64,000 bases of DNA from Diabrotica undecimpunctata (GCF_040954645.1 NC_092807.1:26150309-26214308), one strand, 5' to 3'. Counted from the first letter of the stretch, positions 10,448 to 21,749 are shown. Notes: a model not told the origin generated them from the sequence alone. Numbers and translations are program-made.

Positions 10448-11434
10448 ATGTCGAAAGACGGGAAATTAGATTTATCGTTAAATTTGGAATTTAATCCCAG
10501 AATTTGTGAATAGAATGTGTTTATAAAAAGACTAGAACAATATTTCATCGCTAGAGAAATTACAGATGTAAATATTAAAAGAGCTATTTTGTTATATAGC
10601 CTTTCAGAAGAAGCTTATATCTTGTTATCTGACTTGTCCGTGCCTAAAAAACCCGAAGAATGTGAATTCAATGTCATTGTAAAAAGCCTAGATACCTACT
10701 ATAACAAAACTTGTTTAGTGTGGGTAGAAAGAGCAAAGTTTTATGGTGCTTCGAAAATAAAAAGTGAAAGTGTACAAGATTGGAGTAAACGTTTAAAAAA
10801 ACTAGCCGGTATTTGTGAATTTGGAAATAATTTAGAAACGAAATTAACAGATATGTTTATTTCAAAATATAATGAGGGAAAAGTAAAGAATACGCTATTT
10901 GCACTGAAGTCAGACATCACATTTAATAAAGCTATGTAAACAGCACAAATTGAAGAAGTAGCAATAACTGGCATTAACGAAGTATATAGCAGAATAACGA
11001 GTGGAAGTTGCAGTAAGAAAATATTGCAAGTATCACAGCGTGGGGATGCCAGAACACATCAACAAGAACGGCGATTTAAGGAGACTAGACCTTCAACTTC
11101 AGGGATGCAGAGACATAGTTCGGATTTTATTCGTGAGTTCAGTGGTAGTGCTCAAAAGTGTTTCCAGTGTGCTAAAAGACATCCGCCTTCAGTATGTCCC
11201 TATAAGGATTATATCTGCAATTTATGTAACGTTCGAGGACACTTAAAACTGGTATGTAGAAAAAGATTTTTAAATTTATTGGAAGAAGGAACTAAATCAT
11301 CTGTATTGTGTATATCATCAAATAATGATCCGCCAATTTATATTGATATTAATATTAAAGTTAAAATGTTTAAATTTGAATTAGATTCGGGTGCCGCGGT
11401 CTCTGTCCTACCTTTTAGTATATATAACAAATAA
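10448..11434 (+). pseudogene. Ty3/gypsy gag and protease region
   Basis: The gag frame opens with MSKDGKLDLSLN and continues past an in-frame TAG at about 10511 and a TAA at about 10937 into a capsid-like alpha-helical region. It ends in two zinc knuckles, CFQCAKRHPPSVC and CNLCNVRGHLKLVC, at about 11158-11262. An aspartic protease follows with the active-site FELDSGAAVSVLP near 11375-11412 and, past a TAA, an ALLGRNF flap-side motif near 11587. Such a Gag would package element RNA into a particle and the protease would process the polyprotein. Stops and a frame change between the capsid and knuckle parts make this copy non-functional. Confidence 0.8.
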
Positions 11435-11551
11435 TTTAATACACAACCATTATCTCAAGTTAATGTATCGTTAGTTAATTTTTCGGGAGGCAAGGTTCAT
11501 CCTAAGGGCAGAATTAACTTACCAGTAACTTTTTCAAAACAAACAAATAAT

Positions 11552-14180
11552 TTGGATTTTTATGTTATGCATCGAGAATCTCCAGCCTTGCTAGGTAGAA
11601 ATTTTATTAGGTGTTATAATATGGGTTTCAGGGAATTAAATTTTATTGAAGCAGATAAAAATAATAAAATAATGGGGTGGTTAATGAAAGATTTTCCCAC
11701 TGGAGTTTCTGACAAATTGGGCACATTTAATAAATTTCAGTTAAAATTTAATATCAAACCAGATGCCAGACCTAAATTTTTTAAACCCAGAGTGGTTCCT
11801 TTTTCTTTAAGAAAAAAGGTAGAGATGGAATTAGATAAAATTAGAGGTGTTAGGATTTGTGGTGATTTCAAAATAACTATCAATCCTTTTATCGAAGTGG
11901 ATAAATATCCGTTACCACGGATCGATGATTTATTTGCTAAGTTACAGGGTGGTCAAGAGTTTTCTAAAATTAACCTGAGTCAAGCTTGTCAGCAAGTTGT
12001 GATTCATTAAGATTTTCGGAAATATACGGTTATTAGTACTCATAAGGGATTATTTGCATTTAATCGGCTACCGTATGGAGTTGTATTAGGTCCATCCCAG
12101 TTCCAACGTATTATGGAACAAATATTTCTCAATATGCCAAGAATATTTATTTTTTTAGATGATATTCTAATTACAGGAAGGAATAGGGAAGAACACACTA
12201 GGAATTTGCGTAAAGTTTTAGCGATTTTACAAGAATGTGGTCTTACAGTAAAAAAAGCAAAATGTACTTTTTTCGCGGAATCCGCAAGCAATTTTATGCA
12301 AGCCCCTTTGATAAAAGGGGCTTGCATAAAAGTCAAGATAAAATTCGGGCTATTAAGGAAATCCCAGAACCAACGAATGTGACACAACTAAAATCGTTTT
12401 TGGGAAGTATAAATTATTATAATCGACTCATTCCAAATCTCCCAAACATTGTTCATTGTTTATATAAGCTTTTAAAACAAAATGTAGTTTGACACTGGGA
12501 TGAAGAATGTCAATTAGCTTTTGACACTATTAAACAAATGTAAGCTTCAGATCTAGTATTAGTTCATTACAATCCAACCTTAGAATTAAATTTGACGGTT
12601 GATAGTTCAGATTATGGGATCGGAGCTGTTCTCTCGCATAGTTTTAAAGATGGTAGCGAGAAACCAATCTATTTTGCTAGTAGAACGCTGAGCGATACCG
12701 AAAAAGCTTATTCGACTCTATATAAAGAAGCAACATCTATAGTGTGGGGAATTAAACGTTTCTACCAATTTTTATATGGGAAGAAGTTCAATTTAATCAC
12801 AGATAACTAGGCGTTAGTATCCATTTTTGGCCCTAAAAATGGGATACCGGTTACGGCAGCAAATAGATTGCAGCGATATGCAGTATTTTTAAGTGGTTTC
12901 AATTGTATTATAAAGCATGTATCGACACAAAAAAATGTAGCAGACTTTTTAAGTAGATTGCCTTCAAATAAGTCGATAAGGCTAGATTCTTCTAAGTTTA
13001 ATATAGAGGAAATTGTTAATTTAAATTATTTAGTAGAAAGCGAAGAACTTCCTATTAATGTGAATGAGATAAGGAAAGAAACAGAATTAGATACGATTTT
13101 GTCTCGTGTAACTAAATATGTTATGGCTAAATGGCCAACAAATGTTGAATTAGAAATTCAACCCTTCCTTAAACGAAATGAAATATCTATTGAAGATGGC
13201 GTCTTATTGTGGGGACAAAGAGTAATTGTTCCTAGTAAACTACGAAATAAATTACTGAATGAATTGCATATAGCTCACTTGGGTATAGTTAAGATGAAAT
13301 TATTAGCTAGGTCTTATATTTGGTGGCCATCATTAAATACAGAAATTGAAATTCTCAGCAAGAATTGCATTCCTTGTCAGAGCATGCAGGCAGATCCACC
13401 TAAGGTTCCTTTGCAAGGCTAGAGCATTCCTCAAAATGTTTGGTCACGCGTGCACATAGACTTTGCCGAAACACGAAAAACTAATTTTCTTATAATTTTG
13501 GATGCTTTTTCTAAACGGGTGGAAGTTTGTCTAATGTCTTCAATTACCTCAATGGCTACGATTGCTAAACTTAGGGAGTGTTTTGCTCGTTATGGCTTAC
13601 CGGAATTACATGTCAGCGATAACGGCCCGCATCTAACATCGCAAGAATTTAAACATTTTACTTTAATTAATGGTATTAAACATATAACAATACCTCCTTT
13701 TTCAGCACATTGCAACGGTGCTGCTGAAAATAGTGTTAAAACAGTCAAGCATTTTTTTTTAAAGATATTAATCAAAGAAATATTAATTTATCATTGTCTA
13801 AATTTTTATTTACATATAGGAACACAGTGCACCTGTCGACAGGTACTTCCCCCGCTAAGATATTTTTTGGAAGTACTTTGCGAACGCGTCTAGATTTAAT
13901 TAAACCTGATGATTTACAAAAACAACAATCAAACCCAGTTGATTTAACATAAATTAGACGTAACTGGATGCAAGCGCAAGAAAATAATAAGAAATATTAT
14001 AGGGGGAGGAGACAGGTAGAGTTTGTAGTGGGGGATATCGTTTTAGTTAAAGATTATAGAAACACCAAGGTGTCGTGGTGCAAAGCAAAGATTTTACAAA
14101 TTTTAGGTAGAAGAGCCTATTTGGTAAATCCGTTAGGTAGTAAACTTACGTGGAAAAGACATTGTAATCAAATAAAATAG
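11552..14180 (+). pseudogene. Ty3/gypsy pol: RT, RNase H, integrase (disrupted)
   Basis: The RT segment gives PLPRIDDLFAKLQGG, then FSKINLSQACQQ where the first catalytic Asp is Asn, and FLDDILITG (intact DD) near 12150-12176. RNase H appears as LTVDSSDYGIGAVLSH (first Asp) at 12592, with YKEATSIVWGIKRF and LITDN downstream. Integrase shows the HHCC finger (LHIAHLGIVKMK ... CIPCQ), then VHIDFAE, HVSDNGPHLTS and AENSVKTVK supplying the D, D, E triad near 13455, 13610 and 13730. A basic C-terminal segment at 13968-14180 resembles the GPY/F-type tail. Some RT sequence is deleted after about 11845, a palindromic insertion occurs at 12292-12331, and several stops are present. Confidence 0.85.
12292..12331. 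repeat. Perfect 18-bp palindrome inside gypsy RT
   Basis: Arms 12292-12309 and 12314-12331 are perfect reverse complements (TTTTATGCAAGCCCCTTT and its complement) with a 4-base loop GATA. The right arm reads in frame as part of the normal RT connection region (DKRGLHKSQ). The left arm therefore looks like an inverted copy of element sequence that replaced or displaced the expected residues. Confidence 0.9.
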
Positions 14181-14491
14181 TTTTTAATAGTAATTTAGAA
14201 GGTATTACATTTGCGGAGACGATGCACGATAGTTCAGAGGAAAATAATATTTAAAATAACGAGGAAAATGTTATCCAAGCCGCTACAAACTCAACAGGAA
14301 ATCTAGGTGGGGAGCCTCAGCTAGACTCTCAAAATGATAGTGATGTTATCCAAGAGTCAGGCATCCCACATAGAGGTCCAATAAGATCTAGAAAAGAACC
14401 AAAACGTTTTGAACTCGAAATATAGTATTCAGAAGTTTAGTTTTGTTGTGTTCCTAAATTTAGTTATAAGTAGAATTTTAGGGTGGGGTGA

Positions 14492-14664
14492 TGTAATGTA
14501 TTGGCCATGTAATTATAAACCCCACTCGCGACGCTTATGTATTGCTAATTATCGCATTATATTTCAGTTAGGTGACCGGTAAAAGAACGATAGTTGTGTT
14601 TGATATGTAGTCAAATAAAGATTTGTTTTGGGTTCATCCAAGTGTTTTTGTACCAAACATTGCA
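14492..14664 (+). repeat. 3' LTR of Ty3/gypsy element
   Basis: Runs from TGTAATG (14492) to TTGCA (14664), giving the TG..CA ends typical of LTRs. A purine tract lies directly upstream. The terminal 64 bases recur at 10335-10398. An AATAAA-like signal (CAAATAAAG) is present near the end. Confidence 0.75.
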
Positions 14665-15033
14665 GGAACCATTTGAGAAATCACTTGTTTTGAAATTTTG
14701 AATATATACATCAGTGCGTGATACGAATCTCCAGTAGATAAAAATCTAAATGTCACAGCGAGACGCTCCTTTGTTGGAATGGCAGGTCTACAATTGGTTT
14801 CTTGCTTACAAATTTTTGGCCCGATTTTTTGCAACAAATATTCAAATTCACTTTTCGACATTCGAAAAAAATATATTTTCGACATTCGAAAAGGTTCAAT
14901 ATATCAATATCATCCTTTTTTAAATCTTCCATCAGATGACTACCGCTATATCGATTTTTACTTTGAAGACTCGGTCGAACCCAAATCTTTTACGCGACAA
15001 TTTACGTTTTTTTTAGTTGTGATAATAACAAAT

Positions 15034-17257
15034 TAGAGCAGAGAGTCAAAAGAGGAGCAGAATGTGGAACGGACCATAGACTACTGACAGCAAAAATGGG
15101 CATTAATTGGAAACATAACAAGACTTCCTCCAAAGAAGAACCGTTGAACACTATAAGAGAAAAACAATACAATATAGAACTACTTCAAGAACAATCAATA
15201 AGAGAACTATACCAACAACGTCTAGACCAAAAATTAATAGAATTTAGATACTGCAACATCGAAAAAATATACGAGCATATAAAAGCGAGTATAAAGCAAG
15301 CAGCATTCGAAGCCCTTGGGGAAAAAGAACATATAACAAATAAACAGCACTATTATGAAATAAATGAACCAACAAAAATAATAATTGAAGAAAAAAAGCA
15401 ACTATACAGAAAATGGCTGACTACAAACAACGACGAAGTTTATAAAGAATATAGAGAAAAAGATAGAGACGTGAAAAAACCAATAACACAGCAAAAGAAT
15501 AAAGAATGGGAAAGAATCTGCTTAAATATTGAAACATATATAGGAGGTACAAGAACTTCGGAGTCATGGAAAGTACTGAGAGAATTGAAACAAAACTCAA
15601 AAGAAAAAATTAAATTGGGAAATATACAGGACAAAGAATGGAAGGACAACTACAAGGAACTATTAACAGAACAAAGACCACAATTCATTGGAAAAGAAAA
15701 CAGGAAGACGAAGCAGATTCCCACAACACGAAATAGAAATAACAGATAGGGAGAGATGAGAACGGCCATAAAAGCAATCAAAAATAAGAAAGCACCGGGA
15801 CCTGAAGGCATCTCACCTGAGCTTATAAAATACGGATCAAAAAAATTACACCGGATGATACAATGGATATTTCAGAAAGCCATAAATGGAGAACAGCTCC
15901 CAAAGGAATGGACGGAGGCATATATGACATCTATATTTAAGAAAGGAGATAGAAAACGATGCGAAAACTACAGAGGAATAAGCGTAATATCATCAATAGG
16001 AAGATTATATGGGAAGATACTGCGAGAAAAGATAGAGTAAGTGATAAAAGGCAAAATCGGGGAGGATCAGGCAGGCTTCACGGCAGGAAGATCATGCATA
16101 GACCACATATACACACTGAAACAACTGTTGGAAAAGAAAAAAGCAAAAAATAGAGATATACACTTGGCATTTGTGGACCTGAGAAAGGCGTATGACTCTG
16201 TACCAAGGTCAGAACTATGGGAGGCAATGTAGAAATTAGAAATACAGACGGAGCTTATAGAAGCTACAAAAGCTCTGTATAAAGAAAATAAAGTGTCCAT
16301 TAAAATGGGAACCAGAATCATAGGAGAATTCACTACAACAAAAGGGCTTCTGCAGGGTTGTTCCACATCTCCAACCCTATTCAAAATATACTTGGAAAAA
16401 GCCTTGACTACATGGAAAAGAAAATGCGAAGGCATGGGAGTACCGGTACGGAACGAATACCTATATACGTTAAGCTTTGCAGACGATCAGGTAGTGATTG
16501 CACAAGACCAAGACGACCTCAGCTACATGATGAAGAAACTACAAGAAGAATATACCAAGGCTGGCCTAGATATTAACCTCGCGAAAACAGAGTACCTATC
16601 TACAAGTGAAGAAGACATAGAAGATCTACAGATTGATGACAACGTAACCATCAAAGGAAAGGATAAATTCAAATACCTGGAGTTTATAATCACGAAAAAG
16701 GCAACAACAGAGGAAGAAATTACACAAAGATTAGGACAAACAAGAACAGCAATCCGACAACTTAACTCAGTATGGTGGGATAGACACCTAAATATAAAGA
16801 CAAAAACGCAGATTTATAAAACATTAGTGCGAAGTATTATGACATATGGGGCTGAAAATTGGATCATAAACAAGAAAAACAGCTGTAAGATAGTAGCAAT
16901 AGAGATGGAATGCCTGCGAAGATGCTGCAGAGTAACAAGAATGAATAGGAGAAGTAATGACGAAATAAAGCAAAGAACATCAATAGAAACAGACATACTA
17001 ACATATATAGAACAAAAAAGATTAAAGTGGTATGGACATGTAAGAAGAACTAGCGACAGCAGATGGATAAAGAGAATAACCGAATGGAGCCCCATAGGAA
17101 GGAGGAAAAAAGGACGACCCCGAAAATCCTGGAGGAACGAAGTAGACGACGCCATGAGTAAGAGAGGCCTAAACGATGGAGAATGGAACAACAGAGAGAG
17201 ATGGAAACGGTTGAGCGAGGGAAGGCAGTGAATACTGTAGAATCCCTAAATATATAT
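15034..17257 (+). mobile_element. Non-LTR retrotransposon, 5'-truncated, with 12-bp TSD
   Basis: The insertion is bounded by direct repeats ATAATAACAAAT at 15022-15033 and 17258-17269, a clear target-site duplication. It begins at the last part of the endonuclease (GTDHRLLTAKM, about 15075) and runs to a short 3' UTR with an AAATATATAT tail. Coding frames carry one stop and small indels. The same family is present at 51480-53525, where the 5' UTR and endonuclease survive but the 3' half is missing. Confidence 0.85.
15096..17231 (+). pseudogene. Non-LTR ORF2 (RT part), nearly readable
   Basis: RT landmarks appear in order. KAPGPEGISPELIKYG is near 15787, NYRGISVISSIGRLYGK near 15967, EDQAGFTAGRSCIDHIY near 16058 and FVDLRKAYDSVPRSELW near 16170. 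GLLQGCSTSPTLFKIYLE is near 16345, the catalytic SFADDQVVIAQ near 16473, KYLEFIITKKATTEEEI near 16670 and a C-terminal GAENWIINKK near 16850. A GRPRKSWRNEVDD motif lies close to the end (about 17115). Frame breaks occur at about 15749, 16038 and 16230. The catalytic ADD is intact, so the copy is fairly young. It resembles the RTE/R4 side of non-LTR diversity; the clade is not settled. Confidence 0.8.
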
Positions 17258-17457
17258 ATAATAACAAATGCGGCACAAACAACAATGGCGTCATCTTCGT
17301 CACACATTTTCGTTTCGAATGTCGACAAATATTCTGCCTACCTGGTGTGGACATGTGAAGTTTTTTCGATTTGTCGGTCGATATTATCAATAGAAAAGTA
17401 TAAATATAGATAGACAGAGTCGATCGACAATGTCGACTCAATGAGGATGCGGCTTTA

Positions 17458-18300
17458 GAATTGCTGATAAATTATATTAAATATGTAAAAGCAAAAATAT
17501 AAATTAGTATCTATTATAATCTTCAGTGACTTAATTTCATACATATTAAATAAACTGTAACATTTCCAAATAAGTCACTAATTTAGGTTATACTGAATTT
17601 TTAATTAAATTTTTATTTAAAAGAATATTTTATAAAATTTACCTAAATGAATAATTATAAAAGTAATATACTTATTTCTCATGGGCAAACGAATATAAAT
17701 TTAATCTCATTACTTCCAAAATATTCATACAGCAATTTACTTTTATGTCAATGTAATAAAATGTGGTCAAACTTTTATATACGGACCATGTCTAACTTTT
17801 TAAATTTATACTCGAAATTAGGCCTCCGACTTATTATTATACATGACTTGCATATTTGATGCGAACTTTTCCTGTCCGAAAATATTATATCATAATGAAT
17901 GCCCTGAAACGATCATCACTTTACTTCAAATTATATGAACTGTTATGATTTTAGTTTATGTTTAACCCTTATTCGGGCATCTTTATTTACGTCAACTGTT
18001 TTAAGTTTTGTTATACGAGGCTTGTTCAATTCTGTACCTCGGAGGGATATAATACTGTATCAATTTTTTTCAATCTTGATAGCTTTACACAGTAATAATC
18101 AACTTTTATCACTTTATATAAAGGAATAAAGCACTAGTTTCTAAACAATTTGATAATGGAGATAGTGAAAGTTAAGTTAAGATAGTGTTCTTTAAAAGAA
18201 CATCAAGTCCATTTTCACTTAGAGGAATAGAACACCACGCGGACTTAAACAAGGAAAAAGAGTCTCTTTCCTTATTTAAGAAATCAAATTTAGTTAGGTT
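17458..18300. other. AT-rich stretch downstream of Harbinger shell
   Basis: No gene or repeat boundary is seen other than the Harbinger TSD at 17455-17457. Confidence 0.35.
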
Positions 18301-18321
18301 ATGTTATTGTTTGTCACAACT

Positions 18322-19564
18322 ATATAAAACCTTCACAATAATAATAAACAACCGACTAACCTATAAACTTGATAACTACCAACCAGTGGAACAGGCCGGA
18401 TTCCGGAAAGGATACAGCACAATCGACCATCTACATGCGCTAAAAATTTTAATTGAGAAAACCAATGAATACAACCTTCCGCTGTACTTAGCATTCGTAG
18501 ATTATGAAAAGGTTTTCGACAGCATTGAACACTGGGCGGTGGAAGAAGCTCTGGTCAATAGTAGCATAGATTCAAGATACCGACAATTGATACATGATAT
18601 TTACCAAAACGCAACCATGACCGTAATTCTGGACGACAAATTAATAACGGATAATATAAAAGTTAAACGAGGAGTCCGACAAGGCGATATAATTTCACCT
18701 AAACTGTTTACCTTGACCCTCGAAGATATATTAAAATCAACAGATTGGGAAAACAGAGGAATATGTATTAACGGAAAGTACCTAAATCACCTTAGATATG
18801 CGGATGATATACTCCTGGTCTCCTCAGAACGACAAGAACTAGAATTAATGCTGAATGAACTTCATGAAAAATCACTGCAAAATGACCTTAAAATTAACTT
18901 CAACAAAACAAAAGTAATGATAAACACGGAAGACCAAGAGGCAATAAAAATAAAAACAGAAAAAATAGAACAGGTAAATGAGTATCTCTATCTAGGGCAA
19001 GCAATCAGAGCTAACAGAGAAAATCAAACAGCCGAAATATTGAGACGAGTAAGAATGGGATGAGCAGCGTTCGGCAAACTTTCTTACGTTCTACTGAATC
19101 AAACAATCCCTCTATACTTACTAAGCAAGGTATATAACTCCTGTATAATACCGGTGCTCACCTACGGAGCACAGACATGGACATTTACACAGGCCAATTT
19201 GGATAGGATAAGGAAGGCACAAAGAGCGATGGAGAGACAAATGTTGGGTATATTACTTAAAGATAGAAAACGTAACCAGTGGATCAGAACCAGAACAAAG
19301 ACAGTAGACGCAATAGAACAAGCAGCAAAACTGAAATGGAAATGGGCTGGACACAATGAACGTCTCCAAGACGGACGATGGAACAATGCCATCGGAAAGT
19401 GGCGTCCATACAATGCAAAGAGATCAAGAGGCAGACCACAGATGAGGTGGAAAGATGACATCAGAAAACAAGGAGGTCCCACATGGCAGAGAACAGCTCA
19501 AGATAGGGAAAGATGGAGAGAACTGGCAGAGACCTACATCCAACAATGGAAGGATAGAGAGTAG
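18322..19564 (+). pseudogene. Non-LTR RT, one in-frame stop
   Basis: The frame reads almost uninterrupted. EQAGFRKGYSTIDHLHALK and FVDYEKVFDSIEHWAVEEAL are followed by GVRQGDIISPKLFTLTLE and the catalytic RYADDILLVSS at about 18798. A TYGAQTWTFTQANLDR segment and a RSRGRPQMRWKDDI motif precede the stop at 19565. Only one TGA near 19062 interrupts it. The first 46 residues of the open frame (18185-18320) are host-side sequence read through by chance. Endonuclease and 5' sequence are missing, so the insertion was dead on arrival. Confidence 0.85.
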
Positions 19565-19577
19565 GTCCATAAAAAAA
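18322..19577 (+). mobile_element. Non-LTR retrotransposon, 5'-truncated, with 21-bp TSD
   Basis: Flanked by direct repeats ATGTTATTGTTTGTC(A/C)CAACT at 18301-18321 and 19578-19598, with one mismatch. The element starts within the RT (LYKTFTIIINNRL) and ends in a short A-run (19571-19578). A 21-bp TSD and A tail show a target-primed insertion. It belongs to the same family as the longer copy at 30680-32880. Confidence 0.85.
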
Positions 19578-19819
19578 ATGTTATTGTTTGTCCCAACTGT
19601 CACATAAAAGCTTATTTATATTGAGGTTTTTTAACAATTGTGTCACATTTTAGACTATTATCGTTATTATTTAATTAAAACTGTATTGTGCTCTAATGTT
19701 AAAAAAAGTATTTTAAGTGTTTGGAACATAGTGCTTGTTTCATAATGCTGTTTCATAATTTTGTAGTCTAGAAGTGGTGAATTTGATGTAGCTCACAATC
19801 CCAATGAAACTCCGTATGA

Positions 19820-20420
19820 CTCGGACATATACCCAGTTCAACAGAAAATCCATCCACTTCCACAGATATCCCCACTGGTAAAAGAAAAGCATCGTATTTA
19901 CAAGGTAAGTCAATGCAACACAATGAGTGTACTTTGTAAAGATATGGCATAACATAAATAAGGTACAATATATTTATTTGCGTATTTATTCACTGACGTT
20001 TTGATCTCTATAGACAGAGACCATTTTCAAACATACATACATAAGAAGGTATATTTATTTTGAGAAAAAATGTAGAAAATTAAAAGTGTGTAGGGTACCA
20101 ACTTACCAAGCTTACTTCATGCCTACGACTTACCTATTTATAAAGAAGTCACATTTTTTTGTAATATTTTTTAATATCAAAAATATATTGTTTTATTATT
20201 AGAATCTAAATCTATTATTTTTTTTAGAAACTCCAAGAAAGAAGAAATTTAGAAGGCAAATCCAAATACTTTCTGCTAAGAATATATTTAAAATTAAACA
20301 AGTGCGGATATTACAAAAAAGGATTTGGGCTCAGCGAAAAAGAATTTTTACGTTGAGTAGTATCGTAAAAGTGCTATCAAAAAATAGCTACTTTAGAAAT
20401 CAAGGGATTTTAACTATTCC
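19820..20420 (+). pseudogene. THAP/P-element-like gene fragment, two exons
   Basis: Exon a (19820-19904) encodes a Ser/Thr/Pro-rich linker ending in GKRKASYLQ with a CAAG|GTAAGT donor. Exon b (20228-20420) starts after a T-rich acceptor TTTTTAG and encodes ETPRKKKFRRQIQILSAK and then a basic coiled-coil (VRILQKRIWAQRKRI). The phases agree: exon a leaves one G and exon b opens with AA, giving Glu at the junction. This layout, a low-complexity linker followed by a TPRKKKLRR-type coiled-coil, is the region behind the THAP zinc finger in THAP9/P-element-like proteins. Stops upstream of 19820 and the lack of other exons indicate a relic. The intron contains a Penelope-type end motif. Confidence 0.5.
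19994..20031 (-). other. Degenerate hammerhead-like motif (Penelope end)
   Basis: On the minus strand, TTTGAAAATGGTCTCT is followed by a 4-6 nt loop, AGAGATC and AAAACGTCAG. The GGTCTCT/AGAGATC arms pair. The layout (GA-rich core, stem, AAAACGTC) matches the motif at 60191-60228 and 58618-58656. The hammerhead interpretation is inferred from the CUGANGA..GAAA layout; core bases are altered. Confidence 0.4.
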
Positions 20421-20455
20421 CTCTTTATATATTTTAAAAACTGTTAGCTTAATTC

Positions 20456-21395
20456 TTAAACATCATCATCATCATTGGTGCTACAGCCCTTTAAAAACGC
20501 CTCGACCTTCCCAAGTCTATTACGCCAGTCAGTTCTATCCATTGCCAACTGTTGATAGTTTGCTGCGCCTATTTGTCTACCATTCTCATCTACACCTTCC
20601 CTCCATCTGAGTTTTGACCTACCCCTACTTCTACTTCCCACAGGTCGTGACATAAGTTTTCTTCTAGGAGGGTTGTTCTGCTGTGGTCTTGCCAGATGTC
20701 CTGCCCATCTTAGTCTTCCTATTTTTATAAAGGATACTACGTCTTTACCACCAAATATATGTTTATATCTGTGATATATCTCGTAGTTGTACCTCCTTCT
20801 CCAAACACCATTTTCATAGATGCCATCGAATATTCTTCTCAGGATCCTTCGTTCAAATATAAGCAGGAGATTTCCATCTGCCTTGGAAATGGTCCATGTC
20901 TCCGACACATATATCAACACTGGTTGTGTAAGGGTTTTGTATATGGTTATTTTTGTTTTTTGGCCTAAGTTTCTGCTTCTCATATGTCTACTCAGTCCAA
21001 AATAGCATTTGTTTGCTAGGATTATTCTTCGCTTGATTTCTTCCGTCATGACGTTCTCCTTGGTGATCAGGGAGCCTAATTATGTTAATTTGTCCACCAC
21101 TTTAAAGATAGTGTTATCAATCGTGTATTGGTGGCCGATGTTTCTGGCTCTATTGTTGGGTGTTAATGCTATTATCTTAGTTTTCTCCTCATTTACTTGC
21201 AGGCCCATATTTTTTGAGGCCTATGACAAGGTGGTCTACATTTCTTCTAGCTTGCGTGCTAGACAACATCATCTGCATATGTCAAAATTTGGGATGATTT
21301 ATTAATTCATCCATGGCTTCATACAATTTATTTCTTAGGACACTATCATAGACCGATTTAAAATCTTCGAAAAGATGGTAGGTGTCGATATTGGA
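20456..21395 (-). pseudogene. Non-LTR retrotransposon 3' end (RTE-like) with ATG-repeat tail
   Basis: The minus-strand frame 21049-20456 reads MTEEIKRRIILANKCYFGL, then a YVSETWTISKADGNLL segment, ILRRIFDGIYENGVWRRRYN, IKIGRLRWAGHLAR and a C-terminal RSRGRSKLRWREGV motif. Further upstream (to 21395) EDFKSVYDSVLRNKLYEAM of the RT palm is visible, with a deletion of the YADD region. The 3' end has an ATGATGATGATG tail at 20462-20474. Related copies end at 1655 and 55990. The element is 5'-truncated and internally deleted. Confidence 0.75.
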
Positions 21396-21749
21396 TTCAT
21401 TGGGTTTTTTCCAGTGAATATTGAATTCTAAAACACCTACATGTTTTTCAGCAAGATCTAATCATGACAACTCCACCAGAAATTCAAGTTTTGATACGTA
21501 TTTACCGATCCCGTCCACTGAGTTGGTAAAGAAATCTATATTATATTCGGCAAAAAAATTATACAACCATCTCCCTTTGTAACTTAAATCTACAACTTCT
21601 TTCCTTAAGTTCCATATATTGACAAAAGCCTATCTATCAGTGGAAGAGTTTCTTAACGAATAATTAAAAAATTACAGTACTTTTAAGTACAAGCTACAAA
21701 AGTATTTTTATATACACGGTGGTCCTTAAGTAATTGTAGAAACAGAAAC

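Larger units (their letters stand above)
10335..14664 (+). mobile_element. Ty3/gypsy LTR retrotransposon (defective)
   Basis: A 4.3-kb element with gag, protease, RT, RNase H and integrase in Ty3/gypsy order, a complete 173-bp 3' LTR and a truncated 5' LTR. A purine-rich tract (AGGGTGGGGTGA) precedes the 3' LTR. The coding region carries many in-frame stops and frameshifts, yet the shared 64 bases of the LTRs look identical. The copy is therefore either recently inserted from an already defective template or recently converted. It is inserted in the Harbinger element. No TSD can be tested because the 5' end is lost. Confidence 0.85.
14667..17328 (-). pseudogene. PIF/Harbinger transposase, interrupted by a non-LTR insertion
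   Basis: The minus-strand start at 17328 gives MSTFETKMCDEDDAIVVCAA followed by FVII, the acidic and hydrophobic opening typical of HARBI1-like nucleases. At 17270 the frame meets a non-LTR insertion. It resumes at 15021 with ITTKK-like basic residues, then FRMSKSEFEYLLQKIGPKIC and TKERLAVTFRFLSTGDSY near 14865-14710, then KISKQVISQMVP. These are the helix-turn-helix and N-terminal conserved blocks of Harbinger transposases. The DDE catalytic part is absent, cut away at the gypsy insertion (14664). Frameshifts are present. Confidence 0.75.
10234..17454. mobile_element. PIF/Harbinger element (outer shell of a nested cluster), TSD TTA
   Basis: Inverted termini AGCCGC(T/A)TCCTCATTGAG, extending through GTCGACATTGTCGATCGACTC, lie at 10234-10275 and 17414-17454. 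They are flanked by TTA at 10231-10233 and 17455-17457. A three-base TTA duplication is diagnostic of PIF/Harbinger. The element carries a minus-strand transposase (17328-14667) broken by two insertions: a non-LTR element at 15034-17257 and a Ty3/gypsy element at 10335-14664. Part of the transposase C-terminus was deleted together with the gypsy 5' LTR. Confidence 0.8.
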
